A stretch of DNA of 64,000 nucleotides, taken from assembly GCA_013396995.1 (NCBI GenBank), contig VWZP01001425.1, forward strand, positions 112,507 to 176,506, given 5' to 3'. The notes under the pieces are model-generated. The model was not told where the DNA came from and made no database searches. It worked only from the letters and a program-made list of their open reading frames with translations. Shown one piece after another: positions 52,201-61,605 of this stretch. How positions within the stretch are numbered: position 1 is the stretch's first letter; each line of letters opens with the position of its first letter. The position numbers and the translations under genes are program-made. Source of the stretch: Dicaeum eximium. Its lineage: Eukaryota; Chordata; Aves; Passeriformes; Dicaeidae.

Positions 52201-53559
52201 GATGCTGGATAAAGGCTGCCTTTGAGGTGTGTTACAGAGACAGGTTCTGCGTCATGCAGGTACCTCCAGGGCCTGCCTGTCCTCCCCAGGTGCTTTACTT
52301 TGTCCAGCCTCCTTTCTGTCCTCTGCCATCCCTTGGAGATCCTGGAATGAGCTGACTGGGCCTTTGTCTTTTCCACACCAGCTGCTCCCTGCAACCGTGG
52401 AAGGGGACAGACCCCTCTGCATCCTGTGTTCCCAGAAGGACTTTGCCAGCCTTATGGGGCTGCAACTTGTTGGGATGTGTAAATACCAGGAAAGGCTGAA
52501 GTGTTGCAATTATTTATTTAATTGTTTCAATATGCCAATGTTAACACATAATTACACAATATAAGCACAGTTAATTGCTTAAATGAATGAAATATTTTTG
52601 CATCCTAGTCTAAAATTGCAATCAAAAGTTCTCAGTGGGTGGCAGATTTAGAAAATATTTTTTCTCCTGTATGGGCTTTAGTTTCAGTAGAATTCCCATC
52701 TCCAGCTACTTTTCCTGCTCCTGTAAATTGCACTTGGGAAGCATTTCTCCATTTCATTCCTCAGCTGAAATTCCTCGTAGTAGGTCTGTATTGTAATTAT
52801 GGTGGCACGTGTTAAATTTTTAATTTGATTTTCATTTGTCTATTCAATTGATATAATTGATGTGCATCTTTTCTCCCTCAGGATACAGGTTAATAACCTA
52901 CTAACCTTGGAATGAAGGAATGATAAAAGGATCCCACACCAGGGTTTAAGGGACCAGTTATAATACATGTTTTCAGCTGTAGACTTATTTTTTGTCCTCT
53001 GTAGCCTCCAGCATTTTGTACTTGCAAAGCCCTGACAGACATTAAAAGCACTGATTATTTTAATTTTAACGAAAAGAACTGTTTATGCTGGACCTGCAAG
53101 GAGGATAGTTATATCCCCCGTTGTGAATATCTGGCAAAACAAAGGAGAAAAGTTTTACAAAGACAGTCAGTTTCTGTTTATTTTCCCAGCAGGTGCTTGG
53201 TTGGTTTTGGTTTTGCACTTGCTCAAGCTTCAATGGGGACTTGCCAAACAAGTAACGCAGCTACAGAAGTTGATGAAAGAGGCAAAGGAAATGTTTAGAT
53301 AAGAGCAAGGCATCTGCTCCCCGCGGAGGAGCGCAGGTAACACTGGAGCAGCAGAAAGTGGAAAGGGAACACTTGGCAGGTTTATTCTCGGTGCCTGTTC
53401 TGCAGTGAAGCAGATTCTTGCCATGGTCCTGCATTCGCTGATCACCCTACAGAGCACAGCCCAAAGCCAAAGCTCCTGCTACAGCTGGAGCCAGAAGGTC
53501 GAGCTGTTCTGCCGGCCCCAGGCCCAAGGAGAGCCAGAGGAATTAGAGCTGGGATGCTG
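49211..53559. other. Non-coding segment, no gene recognised
   Basis: Mixed composition. 51360-51790 is an AT-rich, repeat-free block (GAATTGAATAATTTATGG near 51459) that may be conserved. 51800-52140 is GC-richer. 52540-53060 is AT-rich. No exon or repeat is identified. Confidence 0.45.
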
Positions 53560-53639
53560 CACACGCTGGGACGGGCCCCGTGCGCGGTGTCTGCTCAGGG
53601 ACACGCAGCGCCCTGCGCGGCCTCTGCCGCCCCGCTCTC

Positions 53640-53960
53640 CGCTGCTCCGGGCACCGCGGGCACCGCGGGCAGCCCGGCGGGACACGCTGGGACGGGATCC
53701 TTGCTGCTCCTTGCTCTGCGGGCACCGCGGGCAGCCCGGCGGGACACGCTGGGACGGGATCCTTGCTGCTCCTTGCTCTGCGGGCACCGCGGGCAGCCCG
53801 GTAGGACACGCTGGGACGGGCTCCCTGCTGCTCCCTGCTCCTCCGGGAGCTGCGGGCACCCCGGGCAGCCCGGCAGGGCATCGCTTTCCGAGCTTCCTGC
53901 TGCTCCGGGCCCTGCGGGCAGACAGGCAGGACATCTCCTCCCGGGCTCCCCGCTGCTCCC
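53640..53960 (+). repeat. GC-rich 62-bp minisatellite
   Basis: Units start at 53658, 53720 and 53782 with 62-bp spacing (GGGCACCGCGGGCAGCCCGG, then GGACACGCTGGGACGGG and TTGCTGCTCC). Diverged units follow at 53854 and about 53908. All six frames are widely open because the unit lacks stops. It lies in a CpG-rich patch at 53560-54060. Confidence 0.88.
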
Positions 53961-56246
53961 TGCTGCTCCCTGCTCCGCGGCGGGCCCCGCCCGGTGGCTG
54001 CACTTCTGCCCCAACACCCCAGCAAGTGTCGCCGGAACTGGGGCTGCACTCGGGCCGAGCAGGAAGGTTATTCTAGCGGAGAGAAACACTTTCTTCTGGT
54101 TACAGGGCTGGAAATGGAGCGAATAAATGAGCCAGCAGTAAGTGCAGAATTAGCACATGACTGACTCCACACTCTGCTGGATGATGCTGGAGGTCTCGGA
54201 GGAATAGCGGAGCTGGGAGGAGGGGGGAAGGGAACCGGCCCCGCCTGTTTTCTCACCTTCCCTTTGCCGAGGGACAAGTGTCCTGAAGTGCTTTGGAGCC
54301 AAACAGTTCATCAAAGCAAGAAAGTCGAGATGTTGGGAGGATTAACTGAAATGCTCTCAAATACATTAAATAAACATCCCAAGGCATCCAGATCTCATGC
54401 TTGAGGAAGTAACCAAGCTATCAGGTGCTAGGAGCTGGCAGAAGATGTGCCTCGGTAAGTTACCCAGCACTGGTGTGGGCTGTCCCCAGGCTCTCTGTGC
54501 AGCGCCTGAGCTGACAGTGCTGCAGGGAGGCTGTGGGAATGCTGGGGTCAGCAAAGGAGCTCTGCCTCCTGCAGCCGAACGGGAACTCCCCTTGGTGGTG
54601 TTCCTGCTTAATCAACTGGGAGTACTGGATTAACTGTCCCAAGAGAAATATTGAACTAACCAGCTTGTCCTGGGTTTTCTCATGGTGCCACTCCAGTACC
54701 TTCTGTGTGCAGGTCAAGGTTAAAGAGAGCCTGGGAAGAGCAGACATCCATGGCCGTTGGGCAGTGATGGGTAACGAGCACCAGGGACTTTCTAAAATGC
54801 TTCAGCTGGATTTGGAAACAAAAACTATTTACATTTTTTTATTAAAGTAACCCTCTCTTTAGAGAGCTGATTGATAACAAACAGCATTTCTGTATCTAGT
54901 AGGAAAGGTGGAGAATGGCAACGCCTTGTGTTTGTTGGCCAATGTAGTGGCGAGCTTCTTAAGACCTGAAAATGAGGATTGGGTTGATTAGATACAACCC
55001 GAACATTTATTCAATTACTCCTGGCAATGAAAAAGCCTTTGCAAGTTGGAAATAGTGATGATAGAGAGAAACTTGTGCAAACTTCTCAGGCTCCATCCCA
55101 GCTCCCACTCTGTGGTCATATCAACAAAGACCAAATAATTTGCAATTTGAGATTATTATATTAAACATTATTAAGGAATATGTGCAGTCTTTACAGAAGG
55201 CAGCAGAATGAGTTCCAATGCCTTAATAAATACCTTCAGTGGCCTGTTCCTGTGGGGAGAAAATTGAGTTTTCTATGGGAATGTCAAATCACAATATCTG
55301 GATGTGTGTAGAAAGCCACATTTTAAAGACATATGAGTAGAAGGACATAGGTTCCTTAAAAATTCCTGTGTGGCGTAATCCTGGGCAGCGTGCACAGCCA
55401 GATGAAAGCTGCAGAGCTGAGCTGGGTGGTTTGCAGGCCACAGAGAGGCTCAGCAGCATAAACAGTGGAAGATGGATGGGCTGCGTTGTTGGGGACGCCA
55501 GTGCAGCTCCCAAATTGAATCAGAGACTCTGGGATTTCAAACTAATGTGACTTTGTGCTGAGGGAAAGCAGAGTCTGTTTTGTTCTGCTGGTTCATCCTC
55601 ATCCCTGGCTGTAATGGTTCTTGCATCTTCTAGTGGAAAACCCAAGAACCTCAGAGGACACTGGTGCCCCACAACCCCACCCCAAAATGTGTCTCTTACT
55701 TTGCTCCAGTAGTAAAAGACTGACAGACACCCTGGGGTACCAGGTCTAATATCCTTCTAAACTTATTAGAGTTAACTAGAAAATCTTGTTGATTTAACCT
55801 GGCTGTGTTGGTGTCTGCAGTGACTTCCTTTGGGATACTCCAACAGGTTGTTACAGAACATGTTTTGTTTTGACCCTGTTGATCTGGGATATTGTTGAGT
55901 CTATAAACACATCAGTTTTTGCCTCTAGTATACATTTCCTTCTGCTTATTAACATCGATTTTCATTGCCAGCTGTGTTGCCGATTCCCCTTTTTCATCAC
56001 TATTCTCTCCTGTGCTAATTAACTGTTACCTTTTCTACCAACCATATTAAAGAGCATAAACTTACTTTGTGCAAAGGGCAACTTTGCTGGGGTGTCCCAC
56101 AAAGCTTCCCACTATATGAGTGCTAAAAGGTGGGCACAGATTTAGGAATGCTGTGAAACCTCCTGGCTAAAGGTTCTATAGACCAGGTTTTACTTGTTCC
56201 TGCTTTCATACAAGTTTGTTTGTTTGGTTGTTTGTTGTTAGTTTCT
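53961..56246. other. Non-coding segment, no gene recognised
   Basis: GC-rich until about 54060, then AT-rich. 55730-56050 has the texture of an old, unclassifiable element. No exon recognised. Confidence 0.4.

Positions 56247-56276
<30 letters not shown>
56247..56276 (+). repeat. (TTG)10 microsatellite
   Basis: Ten perfect TTG units, preceded by GTTT-rich sequence and followed by T-runs. Confidence 0.95.
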
Positions 56277-56279
<3 letters not shown>

Positions 56280-56284
56280 TGATT

Positions 56285-57276
56285 TTTCTTTTTTTTTTTC
56301 TTTTGCTTAGGGAGCTTCTAGAGCCCCTTTAATTCCTGAAATTACTTTTTGCCTTATGGTAGTGTCAGGCAGGTGGACATTGCTGATTTCAGTTAAGAAA
56401 ACATTTATGCCCATTTTTTGTGTGACTCTTTCTGTGTGAACATGTGGCCCCAGCATTGGTTATTGTTAAAGTCATTGTCAGTCTCAGTAACGAGTTGATG
56501 GTTCCTGAGCTCACCCAGTTGGTAGTTGGTTATCACTGATGAGTGACCCTAAAGCCAAGAACCCCGAGGGGCAGCAGCCAGCCCCTGGCACCCACCCACA
56601 CCCACACCCATCATCTTCTCCATCGTGTCAGTCCAGCTGTTGTGTGCTGACTGCAGCGTTCCGAGCAACTCCAGACTCTCGAGATTAAATCTCCAACTCA
56701 AAGTGCACCCAAAGCTGGCAGCCAACATGGCACAGAAAGCAAGAGAGTTAATAACACACTGAGTCTCCTGCCACGTCCTAAGGCTTTTTTCTTCAATATT
56801 ATTTAAAATTTAGGCACCTTTCATATTAATTAAATGGTAACTTTCTGTATCCCACGATCAAACTATTCAATAATGCTTGCTCAGAGCAATCAGAAATGAC
56901 AAAAATAAAGTACTAATATAATTTTATTATGAATTATTTGATCCCTGGGGTTTCTATCATATTAAACAAAGAAACAAATTAACCAGTGACTGAATTAAGT
57001 GGAACTTGCATCACGTAGAGACAATAGATTTTTTTCATACTTAAGCTGCTAGCTACTTTCATGCTTCAAGTCCAGTTTCCAAGTTTCCCCCTGAATTTCC
57101 TAGAAATTATCTTGCTGCTATGAATTGGTGCATACGTCAGCATGGAGCTGTTTTTTTCATGGGAAATACAGTAAAGAAGGCCAGAAGAGGAATTTTGAAT
57201 GTATTAATCTCCATTTCCAGATCCACCCAGCCATCCATCCTGTGCCTGCTGGCCATGCTGTGGCTCTGCAGTCCTT
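56285..57276. other. Non-coding segment
   Basis: No gene or repeat recognised. 56760-57060 is AT-rich and repeat-free. Confidence 0.45.
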
Positions 57277-57376
57277 CATCCATCCATCCATCCATCCATC
57301 CATCCATCCATCCATCCATCCATCCATCCATCCATCCATCCATCCCATCCCATCCCACCCCATCCCATCCCATCCC
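57277..57376 (+). repeat. (CATC)17 and (CCCAT)n microsatellite
   Basis: 17 perfect CATC units (57277-57344), then CCCAT-type pentamers. Read as protein it gives HPSI or MDGW repeats in all frames, which is not evidence of a gene. Confidence 0.95.
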
Positions 57377-57769
57377 TACCCAGCCATGCTGTGGCTCTCA
57401 GCCCTCCTGGCAGTGATGCTCCACATCTGCAGCACCAGGGGGGTGAGACAGGGAACATTATTAAGTCCCTCAGCTTTTAATACTGCAGCTCATCCAGATA
57501 CATCATATCAGATGACTTTGGTCATATATCTCTCTTTCTAAAAAAGATATTATTGTAACAGAAGGATTAATGAAAACAGGGTTGACTGCAAGCCTGCCCA
57601 TTCTGGTCAGCCTCTGGTTTCAGCAGTTGTTCAGTAATGGGCAGCCTCTTGCTCTTCACTATAAACATCTGGAGGAGGAGGCTGAAAGAATTAAATTTTG
57701 TGCCTGAAAAATGACATATTGAGTAGCAACCCTGCTTTCATCTCTGGGATCGTGTTTGGAGAAGAATCC
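57377..57769. other. Non-coding segment
   Basis: Nothing recognised except CTCF-like CACCAGGGGGG at 57433. Confidence 0.4.
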
Positions 57770-58560
57770 GCGCAGAGGCTCAGCGTTAACATTCTTTAAC
57801 TGCTCCTCAAATTACTAATGCTTCACGTTGCTTTAATCCATTCGCCTGTAATAGCTTTATTAGATTAAACTCCCTGCTGAGCGAGTGAGGAACAGTGGGA
57901 TTATCACACTTCCCTTTGAACAGCCAGTAAAGACAAAATAAATGGTTAACAAAATACAGCAAATTCAGTTTGCAGGTGAGCTGCAGTTCCCAGCCCCGTG
58001 TGCTGTGGATGGGCTCCAAGCCCCCCGATTATTCCTTGCTTGAAAAATGCCTCTTTAGCAGCCTGAAGAAATTCCCGAGGTAATAAAGAAGTCCTAATGG
58101 AATGAAAGTTCCTCTTTCTCCTATAGATGTGTTGCTAATTGCATCGTGCCCACTGCAGGGACAGTGTCAGGAAAACCTGAAACTTTATTTAAAACCCCCC
58201 CTATTTTTAGCTTCATTTTTGCCAGAGCCGTAGGTGTGCCAGTAACAGCCTTTATTCAGTGTCTCCAGAGTGGGAACGCCTAATGACTGATTTTTTATTA
58301 TTTTTTTAGCAAATCTAATTAACTATTTGAAGTATTCCGTTGAGAGGCTCACGGTTACTATACACAAGCAGTGGGTGGCTCTTCTAGAGTCTCTTAAAAA
58401 CTCAGTTTCTTCTCAGCATTCTTCAAATCCTCATCTGCTGGAGCAATTTGAATTTTGTTATTAGTGACTGCTGGAAATCATAATTCAATAAAGACTAACT
58501 CATTTAAAAATGCTCCATGCTGAGCGTGCATTAGGTAACTTGGGAAACTTCGGAGACACA
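57770..58560. promoter_or_regulatory. Candidate conserved non-coding element
   Basis: The longest repeat-free block with dense developmental-type cores: CTGTAATAGCTTTATTAGAT (57846), TTGCTAATTGCATCGTGCCC (58132), AAATCTAATTAACTATTTGA (58312) and GAAATCATAATTCAATAAAG (58474). Texture-based inference. Confidence 0.3.
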
Positions 58561-60142
58561 GAAAAACATATACTAATATCCAGGTCTACACAGGAAATTG
58601 GTATGGCACTGAGCAGCTTGAAGGAGGCTTTTTGTATGTTTTTAAGAAGCTGCAGAAAGGTTGGAAAGAATGCAGTTTTTTTCTAGTAAATCTATTCCTT
58701 CCCTCTGCCCAGCATTTTTTTCCTAACATACTGGCGCCCGTCCAAAGGAATTAGAGCTCCCAACATGCAGGGGACAGTGAAAATACGCACAATAAACTTT
58801 TCTGTAATTATTTCCTAGATAAGTAAGAAAGCTGTTGGGTTTCTCTTCCTGCACTCCACGTATGTCCCTTATTACTCCTCTCAGATGAGTTTGGCAGTTT
58901 TAAGGATCTCTTCAGCCCCGTCTCTCCTTATTCCCCTCATGGCCATAATCTTATAGCCATAGAATAAATAGTCCTGCCACAGGGGATGGGCCTCCTGCTC
59001 GGGTTTTTAAGCCCCATCTGCAGCTGCAGCTGGAGCAGGCTTGGCAAACTCCTGCCCTTGTGAAGGGATGTAATTTCCTAACCCCAGTTCTCCTTCAGAG
59101 GACGCTGCACTGCCGCGTTCCTGCCCAGCGCTGTCCGGCAGCTGCCTCTGCCGTGCTTCATTTGCTGCTCGAGTTCACCCTAGGAAATACACAGGGGTAT
59201 TTTTTTCCCAATTTCTTTCCCCACAAGTTGTTTCATCTTTAGAATCACAACATTTCCTGCCAACATCAGAGGTTTCCATTCTTGTCTCCTCTGTGCCTTG
59301 TTCTTTCTAGCCATTTTCAGACTTATATAGCCCTTGTGTTTCTTACCCTTGCTCCCTTTCATCCCCCAGTCCTCTCGCAGAGCCTCCCTCGTTTCAATTC
59401 TCCACTTAGCTGGCCTTCAGAAAACAATTCCCGTCTTCCACCTGGTTTTCTTCCTTTGTTGCTCAGGGGTTTGATTTCGCCTCTCTTTGTCCGCTTTCCC
59501 CTTCTTGGGTTTTTTTCTTTTTTTTTTTTTTTTCCCTCACCCTCTTTTTAGAATTGGAGAAAAGGATCAATATATTCCCCCTCTCTGTTTGTTAAGATAA
59601 TGCTGGGTGAACACGGTGGCAATGGATTTGTTGTCACTGCAGAGAGGGAGGAGAAGGGAGGAAGGTCTGGCTGCAGGGGCAGGGCTGGGCCCTTGCAGTC
59701 CGGGTCAGGCTGGACCCGCCTGGATAAATATATGCAATTCTTCAGATAAAAATCTGGGACAAAGGCCCGGGTTCTTCGCCGAGGCAAAATGCCCAGGGAA
59801 ACAAGCCGGCGTACGTCAGAGCACAGAGGCGGGTTTTAGGTTGTTTACCCAGCAGATAATTTAGGAAAGCCTGACGCACAGGAATGTCCAGCATTACAGC
59901 ACGGCCTGGGCACGTTTTCTAGACTTTGTGTTCCCCTCGTGATCCGTGGAAGCTGGTGATGCACAGGGACTCGGCATCCCTGTGAGGTACCCGCCGTGCT
60001 CTGAAACCTGCCGCGAAGCGGAGTGCTCCGAGGGAACCCAGCCTGTTTCTGGCTGGGTGCTGCACTGACCAGGAGACGAGAAAGTTCCAGGGAGGCCTCA
60101 GAGCCCCTTCCAGCGCCTAAGGGAGCTCCAGGAGAGCTGGGA
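58561..60142. other. Non-coding segment
   Basis: Pyrimidine-rich at 59280-59560, with a T-run at 59518-59534. GC-richer from 59640. No gene recognised. Confidence 0.45.
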
Positions 60143-60362
60143 TCTTGGGAAGGAATCCTTCCCTGTGAGGGTGGGCAGGCCCTGGCACAGGTGCCCAGAG
60201 CAGCTGTGGCTGCCCCTGGATCCCTGGCAGTGCCCAAGGCCAGGCTGGACACTGGGGCTGGAGCAGCCTGGGACAGTGGGAGGTGTCCCTGCCATGGCAG
60301 GGTTGGAATGAGAAGAGCTCTAAGGTCCCTTCCCACCCAAACCATTCTGGGACTCTGTGACT
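60143..60362 (+). mobile_element. CR1 LINE 3'-end fragment
   Basis: TCCCTGTGAGGGTGGGCAGG through CAGTGCCCAAGGCCAGGCTG, GGTCCCTTCCCACCC and CCATTCTGGGACTCTGTGAC. Confidence 0.93.
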
Positions 60363-60754
60363 CCCAAAGCCCTTTTAGTGGAGGTCGGGTTTTTAAAACC
60401 TTGTTTTGTTCTTTCTTTCTAATATTGTCAATGTGTGAAAAGTAGGTAAAATTTATTAGGGAGAGAGCCGAGCCTCCCCCCGCTTCCTCCCCTGCTCGGG
60501 ATCCCGCTGCCCTCGTTCCCTGAGGCGTCACACACGTGTCACACTTGTGCCCGCCGCCCCCGGCTACCAGCGCTGCGCTCGGTCCGCCCGGCGCGGCCGT
60601 GCCCCCAGCACGGTTACCCCGGGGCGGTGTGTGTGCTGTGTGTGTGCTGTGTGCTTGCGGTGTGCTTGCTGTGTGCTTGCGGTGTGTTTATTCATTCCGT
60701 GTTGTTTCTCCCGGGTTTGGCCCGGCCCGGCCGCGCCGGTTCCCGAGCCGAGGT

Positions 60755-60770
60755 TGCCCCCTGGTGCCCC
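60755..60770 (-). promoter_or_regulatory. CTCF-like motif, - orientation
   Basis: TGCCCCCTGGTGCCCC, reverse complement GGGGCACCAGGGGGCA, is a close match to the CTCF core. It sits in a CpG island. Confidence 0.45.
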
Positions 60771-60846
60771 CGCGCCAGCGCACAGCGCGGGCACGCGCAG
60801 GTGTGTGTGTGTGGGTGTGTGGGTGTGTGTGTGGGTGTGTGTCTTT

Positions 60847-60988
60847 GTGAGGGGGCACGCGCCCCGCTCCGTGAGGGGGCACGCGCCCCGCTCCGTGAGG
60901 GGGCACGCGCCCCGCTCCGTGAGGGGGCACGCGCCCCGCTCCGTGAGGGGGCACGCGCCCCGCTCCGTGAGGGGGCACGCGCCGGGCC
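60847..60988 (+). repeat. 24-bp hairpin-forming minisatellite
   Basis: Five perfect 24-bp units at 60847, 60871, 60895, 60919 and 60943, and a partial sixth at 60967. Each contains GGGGCACGCGCCCC, an inverted repeat with a 4-base loop, and one GCGTG core on the - strand. Confidence 0.95.
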
Positions 60989-61060
60989 GAGCCGCCGGAA
61001 GCGGTCGCTGCTGGAGCGGGCTCTGCGCAGTGGGAACGTGGCGCAGACGAGAGCCGGTCA

Positions 61061-61395
61061 ATTACAAATATCACCGACATTTACTGTTTAAACGTAGTGA
61101 TGGAAGGGATGGACACGTTAAAGACGGGTCCGTTTCTCCAGGGAAGGAGAACTTCTGCAGGAAGGACCCGCCAGGGAAAGCCTGAGCCCCGCTGAGCGAC
61201 GGCAGACGGAGGAGGCAGTGAAGGGACCGGCCGCAGGACGGGTCCCAGCAGGTGTGTGTGATCTACCACAGGTCTTCTCCGTGTTCCACCCCCCCCCTTA
61301 GTAAGACTTGACTGAAGAGTTGATTCATTCAATGCACATATTAATTATTTAGGGATATTGAATGCACATATTTAGGGGGCAGGGTTAATTGAGAT
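61061..61395. other. Flank of CpG island
   Basis: No exon is recognised. There is a short direct repeat of AATGCACATATT at 61331 and 61359. Confidence 0.45.
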
Positions 61396-61605
61396 AGTAG
61401 GGAGCAATTCTTCCCTGTGAGGGTGGTGAGGCCCTGGCACAGGTTGTCCAGAGCAGCTGTGGCTGCCCCTGGATCCCTGGAAGTGTCCAAGGCCAGGTTG
61501 GACAGGGCTTGGAGCACCCTGGGACAGTGGAAGGTATCCTTGACCAGGGCAGGGGTGGGATGGAATGGGCTTTAAGGTCTCTTCCAACCCAAAGCAGTCT
61601 GGCAT
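61396..61605 (+). mobile_element. CR1 LINE 3'-end fragment
   Basis: TTCCCTGTGAGGGTGGTGAG, CCAAGGCCAGGTTGGACAGG and CTTTAAGGTCTCTTCCAACC; the terminal repeat is eroded. Confidence 0.93.

Larger units (their letters stand above)
60470..61060. promoter_or_regulatory. CpG island of unknown gene
   Basis: High CpG density in a gene desert (GGTCCGCCCGGCGCGGCCGT near 60581). It holds a CTCF-like site, GT repeats (60627-60690, 60799-60842), a 24-bp minisatellite and the ETS-type CCGGAAGCGG near 60993. It could be the promoter of a non-coding RNA or a distal 5' exon; no coding exon is visible. Confidence 0.5.

Noticed and set aside
53405..54126. Several 160-220 codon frames on both strands
   Set aside because: GC-rich 62-bp minisatellite without stops in any frame; Gly/Pro/Arg-rich composition only.
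57433..57446. Additional CTCF-like site CACCAGGGGGG
   Set aside because: Weaker than the 60755 site; the run of G alone can explain the match.
57120..57541. HPSI and MDGW repeat peptides
   Set aside because: Translation of the CATC microsatellite.
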